This document shows, in pieces, positions 8,417 through 15,938 of a stretch of 52,347 nt of DNA (position 1 is its first letter; each line of letters begins with the position of its first letter). The position numbers were made by a program, and so were the translations under genes. The DNA comes from JBOGJG01 sp050747825 (lineage in GTDB: Bacteria; Acidobacteriota; UBA6911; RPQK01; JBOGJG01), in assembly GCA_050747825.1 (NCBI GenBank), contig JBOGJG010000226.1:1-52347 (forward strand), read 5' to 3'. Under the pieces are notes generated by a model. That model saw only the letters and a program-made list of their open reading frames with translations. It did no database searches and was not told the origin of the DNA.

Positions 8417-9327
8417 TGGCCAGTCAACTGACCCTGCCGGCGCAGGAGCTCAGGATCTTCGGGAACCAGCTCACCCAATTCGATGAAATCGGCCTCGTGG
8501 CCTGTGACCTTCCCGCTGGTGCCGATATCCAAAGTAAGTCGTCCCAGGTAACGTCCCCGCTCCACGCTATTCAGGATGACGGCGTTGTTTACCTCTTCCG
8601 GAGGGTTGAGCACAAAGTGTCGTTCAGCGATTAATACGGCGCGGATTTCAGGATGCTGGAGAGCCAACTGCGCGGCCGTTTCTCTGGAAATATCTCCCAG
8701 GACCACCAGGAAATCGGCTTTCTTGAGGACCTCGGCCTTGACTTCCTGCACGGCTTTCAGCGGATGCACACTGGAAAAATTCGAATTCGGTTTGACCAGG
8801 GCCGGATCGCTCAAGCCCAGGAATCCGATCCGCAGCGGACGAGAGGTCGCCAGCTCTTCAGCCGCGATCTCGATGATCGCGTAGCGGTCCGGTTGAGGCG
8901 CTGACGCGCTGCGCGGCGACAGATTAGTGGAGATGATCTGGGTGGAAGGCAGTTGGCTGCCGGCCAGTTTTTTCCACAAGAACAGGTCTTCGGGCGCCAG
9001 ATTGAACACCCGGACAGGCTGAGAGCGGAAGCTGTCCAGCATCAAGTCGTTCACGGCCTCCGATCCGGGACCCAAAGGCTGAAAGTAGTTGCCGAGATCG
9101 ACGGATAGGATGTAATCAGAATGATTCCTGGCGTACTGGTTGATGTAGCCGGCTCTCCGAGCCAGCCCCCCTGTGGGAGAGGCCTTTCAGCCACAAGGCT
9201 CATAATTGCCCTGAACCAGTCCCGTAAAAAAGAAGGTGAGTTTTTGGGAGGGGCGGTCCGCAGCCAAGCCGCTCCCGATCACCATCCATCCAATTGCCAG
9301 TGCCGTTAGCTTCCGAAGCATACGCAT
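8413..9327 (-). CDS. Probable secreted selenoprotein, UshA/5'-nucleotidase-like fold, in-frame TGA at 9187-9189
   Basis: Two open frames join if TGA 9187-9189 is read as selenocysteine. The 304-residue protein then has a signal peptide (MRMLRKLTALAIGWMVIGSG), the motif EPCG-U-K at residues 43-48, GGLARRAGYI soon after, and a body with FLGLSDP and DFLVVLGDISRE segments. Proteins of this kind (periplasmic metallophosphatase-like) usually read EPCGC followed by GGLARR, so U47 aligns with a conserved Cys. The TGA is followed by a SECIS-like hairpin. Without readthrough the upstream part is a 46-residue dead end and the downstream part lacks start and signal. The DxH metal ligands of true 5'-nucleotidases were not seen. 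The 3' end overlaps the DciA-like gene by 4 bases. Alternative: a Cys codon mutated or misread as TGA. Confidence 0.65.
9151..9189 (-). promoter_or_regulatory. Candidate bacterial SECIS element after UGA
   Basis: Starting at the UGA (9189-9187), the transcript can pair CUCUCC (9181-9176) with GGAGAG (9158-9153), extended by two G-C pairs around one bulged C. Above an internal loop, CAG (9173-9171) pairs with CUG (9165-9163) and closes an apical loop of five G (9170-9166). The loop starts 16 bases after the UGA and begins with G, as expected for bacterial SECIS hairpins read by SelB. Confidence 0.55.
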
Positions 9328-9410
9328 ATTGTAAGATAAAGATGTGTGAGCGGCAAGGGTGGCAAAGGGTTGCGACGAAGCCGGTTGCCTGTCACTGTGG
9401 GCCCGTAAAC

Positions 9411-9440
9411 TTGACAAAGAAGCAGCAGCTACCGTAGATA
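9411..9440 (+). promoter_or_regulatory. Candidate promoter of the HNH gene
   Basis: A consensus -35 box TTGACA (9411-9416) lies 46 bases before the HNH start. The best -10 at suitable spacing (TAGATA, 9435-9440, 18-base spacer) is poor. Only the -35 is convincing. Confidence 0.35.
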
Positions 9441-9456
9441 TGGATGGTTTTTTTGT

Positions 9457-10002
9457 ATGGATCACACACTTGTTTTAAACGCGACCTACGAGCCCCTGCA
9501 GATCGTCCCCTGGAAGCGCGCCATGCGTATGCTTTTTCAGGAGAAAGTCGAAGTGGTTGCGGAGTACGATCGCGTCATTCACAGCGTCTCCCTCTCTATG
9601 AGGCTGCCTTCGGTCTTGCGGCTGCACTATTACGTCAAAGTCAGGCGGTCGCATCACCAGGTGAAATTTACTCGGGCCAACATCTATGCCCGCGACAGCT
9701 ATCGCTGCCAATACTGCGGCTCAAAACCGCCCTCCCACGACCTGACCTACGACCACGTTTTGCCGGTGGCCCAGGGAGGACAGAAGACCTGGGAAAATAT
9801 CATCACCTGCTGCGTGGTCTGCAATCGAAGAAAAGGCGGACAAACTCCCGAGCAGGCCGGTCTTCGACTGCTGCGCCAGCCGAAAGCACCCAGTGCCTTT
9901 CCGCACAAGATTCATTTTTACCTCTACCACGGAAAGGCGCCCGATAGTTGGAAGGACTACATCTTCTGGAATGGGCATGGCAACGGCAATGGGCAAGGGT
10001 AG
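9457..10002 (+). CDS. HNH endonuclease family protein
   Basis: The 181-residue protein has the McrA-like HNH core: CQYCG (about residues 85-89), then YDHVLPVAQGG with the catalytic DH pair, WENIITCCVVCNRRKGG with the Asn and the second CxxC zinc knuckle. The N-terminal half (MDHTLVLNATYEPLQIV) matches the widespread stand-alone family that begins VLVLNASYEPL. These proteins are common in Acidobacteriota and Actinobacteria; the role (DNA repair or defence) is not established. The ATG start has only a weak ribosome binding site. The C-terminal Gly/Asn/His tail (GHGNGNGQG) is low complexity. Confidence 0.9.
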   Translation: MDHTLVLNATYEPLQIVPWKRAMRMLFQEKVEVVAEYDRVIHSVSLSMRLPSVLRLHYYVKVRRSHHQVKFTRANIYARDSYRCQYCGSKPPSHDLTYDHVLPVAQGGQKTWENIITCCVVCNRRKGGQTPEQAGLRLLRQPKAPSAFPHKIHFYLYHGKAPDSWKDYIFWNGHGNGNGQG

Positions 10003-10008
10003 TTGAGC

Positions 10009-10129
10009 TCCAAGTTCCAAGTTCCAAGTCAAACGGATCCGCTGGGCAGACCGGCGCGAGCGTTTTTCGTACACCACTTGGAACTTGGAACTTGAAACTT
10101 GAAACTCGGAACTTGAAACTTGAAACTTT
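10009..10129. repeat. Composite heptamer element, copy 1 (CCAAGTT arms and 47-base core)
   Basis: Left arm 10009-10030 consists of CAAGTTC units. A unique core follows at about 10029-10077, from GTCAAACGGATCCG to CGTACACCAC. The right arm 10078-10129 holds about seven complementary GAACTTG/GAAACTT units. The arms can pair over the core. The same core with one base change recurs at 35366-35417. The element begins 6 bases after the HNH stop and its last unit supplies the start codon of the next gene. Confidence 0.92.
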
Positions 10130-10790
10130 GACCGCCCTATTGATCTTCGCCCGCTATCCCCGACTCGGACGGGTGAAGACACGCCTGGCGCCGGTCTTGG
10201 ATCACCAGCAACGGCTCGAGCTATACGAGTCCTTTCTAATGGATACCCTCGAGAGAACGGCAGGCCTGAGCGAGACGCGGTTTCTCTATCTGGCCGATTG
10301 TTCAAAGAATGAACGGGATGAATTTATCGCCCGCCATCGCTTAGCCGGCAGCATTTGCGTGCGGTTACAGCAGGGAGAGGACCTAGGGGACCGCCTGTGG
10401 CAGGCTTATCAGGAGATGGCCAGCCGCCGGCAGCGGGTGATCTTTATCGGAAGTGACTCGCCGACGCTCCCTTTGGACTATGTCCGCGAAGGACTCAAAG
10501 CGTTGAAGACAATTCCGGTAGTCCTGGGGCCGGGGCACGACGGCGGCTACTATCTGATCGGCTTATCGGAGCCGCGCCGGGAGCTGTTTTATGGTATCGA
10601 CTGGGGGAGTTCCGCTGTCTTGAACCAAACGCTGGCCAAACTGGAGCAGCATGAGTTCCGCCTGCTGCCTCCGTGGTACGACGTTGATGTCCCCGCGGAC
10701 CTGCGCCTGCTCGAGCACCAGCTCGAAGAAAACTTCGAAGGCTACCCGCACAGAACAGCGGCGCTGTTGCGCCAATCGAAACACTTGTAA
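10128..10790 (+). CDS. TIGR04282-type glycosyltransferase/nucleotidyltransferase
   Basis: The 220-residue protein matches the DUF2064 (TIGR04282) family, a GT-A-like fold related to CofC. It has the N-terminal LLIFARYPRLGRVKTRLAP nucleotide-binding segment, the GSDSPTLP motif (about 105-112), and GPGHDGGYYLIGL with the DGGYYL signature (about 135-147). The natural start appears to be TTG at 10128, inside the last heptamer. The frame is open further upstream through the repeat, but that would only add repeat-coded residues. Substrate is unknown. Confidence 0.88.
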   Translation: MTALLIFARYPRLGRVKTRLAPVLDHQQRLELYESFLMDTLERTAGLSETRFLYLADCSKNERDEFIARHRLAGSICVRLQQGEDLGDRLWQAYQEMASRRQRVIFIGSDSPTLPLDYVREGLKALKTIPVVLGPGHDGGYYLIGLSEPRRELFYGIDWGSSAVLNQTLAKLEQHEFRLLPPWYDVDVPADLRLLEHQLEENFEGYPHRTAALLRQSKHL

Positions 10791-10830
10791 ACTTGAAACT
10801 TGGAACTTGGAACTTGGAACTTGAAACTTG
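10790..10830. repeat. Heptamer array (GAACTTG family)
   Basis: Nearly six tandem units (AACTTGA, AACTTGG) begin within the TAA stop of the transferase gene and end before the tonB promoter region. There is no inverted partner here. Confidence 0.9.
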
Positions 10831-10882
10831 CTTTTCTTGATACTTTCCGGGCACACGCTCATCTACTGTTTTGTGGGTGGAA

Positions 10883-10912
10883 TTGACGTCCCACCTGTCG
10901 AGTTTTTAGAAT
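10883..10912 (+). promoter_or_regulatory. Sigma-70-type promoter of tonB
   Basis: TTGACG (10883-10888) and TAGAAT (10907-10912) are separated by 18 bases. The start codon of tonB lies 24 bases after the -10 box. Both hexamers are one mismatch from consensus. Confidence 0.6.
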
Positions 10913-10935
10913 AGAAGAGATCTGATTAAATAAAA

Positions 10936-11808
10936 ATGTCTTCGGAAAAGCAGAGTTTAGCCATCAGGGCCAAAGATTTCATCGAAAGACTCCTTGCTCT
11001 CAAGGTCACCGAATCCGAGCGAGTCGGGCCTGTAGAAGATCCCTACGGTTTCTTTGATCAGGAGATCTCCGGAAAGAAGCCGATGCGGGTCGCGGCTGTC
11101 ATGGCGGTCGTGATTCATTTCATCCTGTTCATGATCGTGTTCCCATCCTGGGGCAGCTCGGTTCTGGAAGCCAGCGAACAGTTGATGGTGCTGAAGAATC
11201 TGGCCCGGCCTTCCGTTCTGGCCGGCGGCGCCAGCAAACCCGAAGCGGCGCCTCCCAAGCCTGAGCCGACCGTGCCCGAACCAAAGCCGGTGTATGTTCC
11301 GATTCCCGATCCTACTCCGAACGAGCCCGAACCGATCCGCAAAGAAGTCGAGGAGACTCCTCCCATAATCGAGCAAATCAGCGCAGAACTGAACATCGGT
11401 GACATCACGGCGCCTCCAGGCCCACCGGGCAGAGGAGGGGAGGGAGACAGCCGCAATCCCGGGCCTGGCAGCGGTCCTGTCGAGGGACCGGGGCCGGCAC
11501 AGGGAACCGGCCGTGGCCCGTACCTGATGGGAGAAGGTATCGTTAATCCTGAAGTGATCAAAAAGACGATACCCAGTTATACCGACGAGGCGATCAAGGC
11601 CAAGGTGCAGGGATACGTTGTTATCCAGGCCATTATCCGCAGGAATGGCCGGGTCACCGATTTTAAGGTGATCCGCGGCCTGGGCTTTGGCCTCGAGGAA
11701 AAGGCCATACAGGAGATCGCCAGCAACTGGCAATTCCGTCCCGGCACTAAGGACGGGCGACCGGTTGATGTCTTGGCCATGATCGAAGTGCAGTTCAGCT
11801 TACGCTAA
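10936..11808 (+). CDS. TonB-family energy transducer
   Basis: The 290-residue protein has one membrane anchor (about residues 49-70, VAAVMAVVIHFILFMIVF). A long Pro/Glu-rich and then Gly/Pro-rich periplasmic spacer follows (about 100-200, with PKPEPTVPEPKPVYVPIPDP). The C-terminal TonB domain (about 205-290) has YTDEAIKAKVQGYVVIQAIIRRNGRVTDFKVIRGLG and the final NWQFRPGTKDGRPV. TonB couples the inner-membrane proton gradient to outer-membrane transporters. No exbB/exbD or receptor is adjacent. The ATG start follows its promoter without a strong Shine-Dalgarno. Confidence 0.93.
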   Translation: MSSEKQSLAIRAKDFIERLLALKVTESERVGPVEDPYGFFDQEISGKKPMRVAAVMAVVIHFILFMIVFPSWGSSVLEASEQLMVLKNLARPSVLAGGASKPEAAPPKPEPTVPEPKPVYVPIPDPTPNEPEPIRKEVEETPPIIEQISAELNIGDITAPPGPPGRGGEGDSRNPGPGSGPVEGPGPAQGTGRGPYLMGEGIVNPEVIKKTIPSYTDEAIKAKVQGYVVIQAIIRRNGRVTDFKVIRGLGFGLEEKAIQEIASNWQFRPGTKDGRPVDVLAMIEVQFSLR

Positions 11809-11813
11809 AAAAG

Positions 11814-11930
11814 GCCTGAGGCTTGAAGGCGGCAGTGAAAGCTTCAGGGTGGGACCCCAAACACCAGTTTCCGGTCTAAATACTCGAGGACGTCGAGGAT
11901 TTCAATTTCTTCAGGTCCAAAGCCTCAGGC
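11814..11930. repeat. Widely spaced inverted repeat in the tonB-ileS gap
   Basis: GCCTGAGGCTT (11814-11824) is perfectly complementary to AAGCCTCAGGC (11920-11930), 95 bases apart. It occupies the 150-base gap and begins just after the tonB stop. It might form the base of a structured leader of ileS, but no T-box specifier/antiterminator motif was seen. Confidence 0.6.
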
Positions 11931-11939
11931 TCTTTCATG

Positions 11940-11945
11940 TATAAT
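11940..11945 (+). promoter_or_regulatory. -10 box of ileS operon
   Basis: A perfect TATAAT lies 13 bases before the ileS ATG, which would give a very short leader. No -35 box stands out. Confidence 0.45.
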
Positions 11946-11958
11946 CGCAACCTTCAAA

Positions 11959-14739
11959 ATGGACGAAAACGTGCTCAAGCAAGTAGATCTGAAGAAGACT
12001 GTAAACCTGCCTCAAACCTCGTTTTCTATGAAGGCCAATCTCTCCAGCATGGAGCCGCGCATGCTGGAGCACTGGGGAAAGATCGACCTGTATCAGAAGA
12101 TCCGGACTGCGCGAGCAGGCCGTCCCTCTTTTGTCCTGCATGACGGCCCGCCCTACGCCAATGGCCACATCCACCTGGGGCATACCCTCAACAAGATACT
12201 GAAAGACCTGATCGTGAAGTCCAAGACCATGGAGGGCTTCGATTCGCCCTACGTTCCAGGTTGGGACTGCCATGGCCTGCCTATTGAAATCAAGGTACTG
12301 GGCAGGAAGAAGCATAATCTTGATTTGCTCAAAGTCCGCCACGAATGCCGTGAATACGCCCGCAAGTACGTCAACATCCAAAAAGAAGAGTTCCGCAGGC
12401 TGGGCATTTTTGGACAATGGGACGATCCCTACCTGACCATGAGCCACGAGTACGAGGCGGAGACGGCCCGGCTCTTTGGAACGTTTGTTGAAAAGGGAAG
12501 CGTCTACAAAGGACTCAAGCCTGTGCACTGGTGCATTTCTTGTGAAACGGCGCTGGCCGAGGCGGAAGTCGAGTATGCCGAGCACCCCAGTCCGTCGGTC
12601 TACGTAAAATTTCCGGTCACCGAAGGCGCATCCGCTTTGAGTCCGGAGTTGGTGGATAAACCCGTGTCTATCCTGATCTGGACCACGACTCCCTGGACCT
12701 TACCCGCCAATATGGCTATCGCTTTTCACCCGGATTTCGAGTACTCCGTCGTTCAGGTGGGAGAAGATTTTTTCATCCTGGCTCGTGAGCTGGTCGAGCA
12801 GGTGGCCGCTGAGGCCGGATTTAGAGATTATCGCGTCGTGCTCACCGTCAAAGGGGATGCTCTGACCACCCTCAAGGCACGCCATCCCTGGATCGACCGC
12901 GAGTCCAAAATCGTTCTGGGCGAGCACGTCACGCTCGAGCAAGGCACGGGAGCCGTGCACACGGCGCCGGGTCATGGCCATGAAGACTACATGATCGGGG
13001 TGGAGCACGGGCTTGAGATCTACACTCCCGTTACCGGGCCAGGCCGGTTCACTCCCGAGGTCCAGCACTTTGCCGGTCTGCAGGTCTTCGAGGCCAACCG
13101 CCATATCAACGACTTTATGGCAGGAAAAGGTGTGCTGCTGGCGGAGCGGCAGATAGAGCACAGTTATCCGCACTGCTGGCGCTGCCACAATCCTGTGATT
13201 TTTCGAGCGACTCCCCAGTGGTTCATTAGCATGGACAAGGCCGGGCTGCGGCAGCAGGCTCTGGATGAAATCGGGAAGGTTGAGTGGATACCGAGTTGGG
13301 GAGAAGAGCGCATCAGCAACATGTTGGCTAACCGGCCCGACTGGTGCATCAGCCGGCAGAGAATCTGGGGAGTGCCAATCGTTGCCTTCTACTGTAAGAA
13401 TTGCAACGATCCCCTGCTCTCCAGCCAGGTGATCAGCCATGTAGCCGAGATTTTCAGCAGGGAAAGCGCCGATGCCTGGTACGCGCGCAGCGTTCAGGAC
13501 CTTTTACCGGAAGGCAGCCAGTGTCCCTCCTGCGGCGCCAGCGAATTTGTAAGGGAATCTGACATTCTGGATGTCTGGTTCGATTCCGGGTCCAGCCATC
13601 ATGTTGTGCTCGGGCGGCAGGCTGATCTCCCCTGGCCGGCCGATGTCTACCTGGAAGGAGGCGATCAGTATCGCGGATGGTTTCATAGCTCGCTTCTGAT
13701 TGCCGTGGGGACGCGAGGCGCGGCTCCATATAAGGTGGTCGTGTGCAACGGGTGGACGCTCGATTCGGAGGGACGGGCAATGTCCAAATCCCTGGGGAAC
13801 GTGATTTCGCCTCTGGAAATCATGAAAGTGGACGGAGCGGAAATTCTGCGCCTGTGGGTAGCCTCGATCGATTACACGGAAGACGTGCGATTGGGAGAGG
13901 AGATCCTGAAGCGCCTGCGCGAGGCCTACCGCAAGCTTCGGAATACCAGTCGCTTTATGTTGGGAAACCTCTATGACTTCTCCGCCGACCGGTCAAGCAC
14001 GGAATTTGCGGCGCTGGACCGATGGGCACTGGCGCGTACGGCAGCCGTATCCAGGAGAGTTGAAGAGGCCTACAAGCGATTCGAATTTCATGTGGTCTAT
14101 CACACTCTTTACAACTATTGTGTGGTCGATCTTTCCAATTTTTACTTTGCCGTACTAAAGGATCGACTTTACACGTCGGCGCCCGAGTCGTCTTCCCGGC
14201 GAGCGGCGCAGACTGCGCTTTTCATCATTGCCGACACGCTGACCCGGCTTCTGGCGCCGATCTTGCCCTTCACGGCCGAAGAGATTTGGCAGAGCCTTTA
14301 TCCCAATGAGGTGCCCCTGGATTCGATCCATGAAGCTGAATTCTCAGCCGAAGTCAGGCAGTACGAAGACCCGCAGCTTCTCCAGAACTGGCAGCAGTTT
14401 ATGCAGATCAGGGAGAAGGTCAGCAAAGCTTTGGAGGAAAGCCGTCAGAAAAAGGAAATCAGGGATTCCCTGGAGGCAATGATTTCGCTGCGCTGCGGTG
14501 AGAAGGCTTTTGACTACTTGCAGAGTTTTTCCGATGAGCTCCGCTTCCTTTTTATTGTTTCTGAGGTCGAGTCGGGGGCCTCTTCCGAGCTGCAGCCGGA
14601 AGAAGTGGAAGTGATGGTTTTAAAGGCTCCCGGTGAAAAATGTGAGCGCTGCTGGAACTATCGGCTGTCGGTGGGAGCCCATAGCGATGTTCCAACTGTG
14701 TGCTCCCGTTGCTATGCTGTCCTTCAGGAGATGACATGA
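11959..14739 (+). CDS. ileS: Isoleucyl-tRNA synthetase
   Basis: This class I synthetase charges tRNA-Ile and edits valine. The 926-residue length is normal for the bacterial type. It has the HIGH motif in PPYANGHIHLGHTLNK (H72), the editing domain (about 200-390, with the TTPWTLPAN signature), the KMSKS-type AMSKSLGN (about 605) and a C-terminal zinc knuckle CERCWNY...CSRC. The ATG at 11959 is just downstream of a TATAAT. Its TGA overlaps the lspA ATG as ATGA, so the two are coupled. Confidence 0.98.
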   Translation: MDENVLKQVDLKKTVNLPQTSFSMKANLSSMEPRMLEHWGKIDLYQKIRTARAGRPSFVLHDGPPYANGHIHLGHTLNKILKDLIVKSKTMEGFDSPYVPGWDCHGLPIEIKVLGRKKHNLDLLKVRHECREYARKYVNIQKEEFRRLGIFGQWDDPYLTMSHEYEAETARLFGTFVEKGSVYKGLKPVHWCISCETALAEAEVEYAEHPSPSVYVKFPVTEGASALSPELVDKPVSILIWTTTPWTLPANMAIAFHPDFEYSVVQVGEDFFILARELVEQVAAEAGFRDYRVVLTVKGDALTTLKARHPWIDRESKIVLGEHVTLEQGTGAVHTAPGHGHEDYMIGVEHGLEIYTPVTGPGRFTPEVQHFAGLQVFEANRHINDFMAGKGVLLAERQIEHSYPHCWRCHNPVIFRATPQWFISMDKAGLRQQALDEIGKVEWIPSWGEERISNMLANRPDWCISRQRIWGVPIVAFYCKNCNDPLLSSQVISHVAEIFSRESADAWYARSVQDLLPEGSQCPSCGASEFVRESDILDVWFDSGSSHHVVLGRQADLPWPADVYLEGGDQYRGWFHSSLLIAVGTRGAAPYKVVVCNGWTLDSEGRAMSKSLGNVISPLEIMKVDGAEILRLWVASIDYTEDVRLGEEILKRLREAYRKLRNTSRFMLGNLYDFSADRSSTEFAALDRWALARTAAVSRRVEEAYKRFEFHVVYHTLYNYCVVDLSNFYFAVLKDRLYTSAPESSSRRAAQTALFIIADTLTRLLAPILPFTAEEIWQSLYPNEVPLDSIHEAEFSAEVRQYEDPQLLQNWQQFMQIREKVSKALEESRQKKEIRDSLEAMISLRCGEKAFDYLQSFSDELRFLFIVSEVESGASSELQPEEVEVMVLKAPGEKCERCWNYRLSVGAHSDVPTVCSRCYAVLQEMT

Positions 14740-15248
14740 GAATTCTGGCGATTGTGATAGGCGTGACCGTTTTCGTGCTCGATTTTCTCACCAAGTGGTG
14801 GGTCACGCGTGCGCCTGAGTTCCGCGTCTCGACGGTTGTAATCGATAACTTCTTTAACCTTCATTACGTCGAAAACCAGGGAATCGCCTTCGGGTATTTC
14901 CACGAGTTTGAGTCGGAGTGGAAGGCGGTCATTCTCTCGGTGATGGCGATTGTGGCCCTAGCCATTGTGCTTTATTACATCGTGGTGTCGCCTCTGAATC
15001 AGAAGCTGCTTTTTGTCTCCCTGGGATTGCTGCTGGGCGGCATCCTGGGCAACTTCACTGACCGGCTGCTGCACGGCTATGTGGTCGATTTTCTGGAGCT
15101 GCACTGGAAGAGCCGCTTTTTCTGGCCAACCTTTAATATCGCCGACGCAGCGATCACCTGTGGTGTTCTCATTATTCTGTATGAGACCTTTTTCGGTTTC
15201 GACCCGCAAAAGTCCGGCGAACGCGAGGAAACGGTTATCGCCGAATGA
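14736..15248 (+). CDS. lspA: Lipoprotein signal peptidase
   Basis: Signal peptidase II cleaves prolipoproteins in the inner membrane. The 170-residue protein has four membrane segments, the VENQGIAFG motif (about 45-53), and the two catalytic aspartates in GNFTDRLLHGYVVDF (D118) and FNIADAAI (D137). The start at 14736 is fixed by the ATGA overlap with ileS. Its own stop overlaps the lolA-like start in the same manner, so ileS-lspA-lolA is a coupled operon. The sulfatase lipoprotein at 33.9 kb is a likely substrate. Confidence 0.97.
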   Translation: MRILAIVIGVTVFVLDFLTKWWVTRAPEFRVSTVVIDNFFNLHYVENQGIAFGYFHEFESEWKAVILSVMAIVALAIVLYYIVVSPLNQKLLFVSLGLLLGGILGNFTDRLLHGYVVDFLELHWKSRFFWPTFNIADAAITCGVLIILYETFFGFDPQKSGEREETVIAE

Positions 15249-15928
15249 AGCTCTTTTACCTTTCGCTATTCACTCTTCACTTTTCACTATTCACTTTTCA
15301 CTATTCACTCTTCACTTTTCACTCCTGGGCTGCTTCGAACTCGCGCAGTGCCCATGAAATTGTCCAAAAGCTCCAGCTCAAATATGAGCAGATTGACAGC
15401 TTCTCGGCTGATTTCAGACAGGTTTTCAGCAGCCGAGGTTTCAAGACCGAAGAGTCCGGCATCCTCACAATGGCCAAGCCGGGAAGGATGTACTGGGAGT
15501 ATCGGCACCCGACAGCAAAGTTTTTCGTGGCCGATGGTGAGAAGGCTTATTTCTATGTGCCCAAGGATAAGCAGGTGATGATTTCCGACCTGCAGCTCGA
15601 GGGCGCCGCCGGTACACCGCTGCTTTTCTTGCTGGGAAAGGGCGATATCGATGAAGATTTCAGGGTTGAACGGGAGACTGAAGAGGCGCCGCTTCAGCCT
15701 GATAATCTTTTAATCCGCCTGACGCCCAAACAGCCACAGGGCGAATTTTCCTATCTGTTGCTGGAAATCGACCGTTCGAATTACCGCATCTCCAGGCTTT
15801 CCGTTGTTGAGCCGATCGGGAACCGAAACGACTACATCTTGACCAATTTCCGCGAAAATGTTCGTATACCGCCGCGCCGCTTTGTATTTGACATACCGTC
15901 GGGCGTGGAAGTGATAGGACCCCACTGA
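15245..15928 (+). CDS. lolA: LolA-like outer-membrane lipoprotein carrier with repeat-encoded signal peptide
   Basis: LolA-type chaperones move lipoproteins across the periplasm. The 227-residue protein matches the family: EIVQKLQLKYEQIDSFSADFRQVF near residue 40, ESGILTMAKPGRMYWEY with the conserved RMYWEY strand (about 75-90), then the ADGEKAYFYVPKDKQV segment. Remarkably, the hydrophobic part of the signal peptide (about residues 8-26) is encoded by eight heptamers and reads as the repeating unit SLFT[LF]H[FYS]. The ATG at 15245 overlaps the lspA stop (ATGA), which fixes the start upstream of the repeat. Cleavage is plausible after HSWAA. Confidence 0.88.
   Translation: MKLFYLSLFTLHFSLFTFHYSLFTFHSWAASNSRSAHEIVQKLQLKYEQIDSFSADFRQVFSSRGFKTEESGILTMAKPGRMYWEYRHPTAKFFVADGEKAYFYVPKDKQVMISDLQLEGAAGTPLLFLLGKGDIDEDFRVERETEEAPLQPDNLLIRLTPKQPQGEFSYLLLEIDRSNYRISRLSVVEPIGNRNDYILTNFRENVRIPPRRFVFDIPSGVEVIGPH
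15266..15321. repeat. Heptamer array inside lolA (CTATTCA family)
   Basis: Eight tandem 7-base units (CTATTCA, CTCTTCA, CTTTTCA in varying order) are translated in frame. Three units equal seven codons, so the peptide repeats every seven residues. It codes for the hydrophobic core of the lolA signal peptide. Confidence 0.95.
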
Positions 15929-15938
15929 GGAATTTCGA

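Noticed and set aside
9187..9189. TGA reassigned to Trp or Gly in the whole genome
   Set aside because: TGA ends many well-matched genes here (for example the TPR gene, ileS, lspA, larC), at their expected C-termini.
11809..11958. T-box riboswitch before ileS
   Set aside because: No specifier loop or conserved antiterminator sequence was found, and a TATAAT close to the start makes a long leader unlikely.
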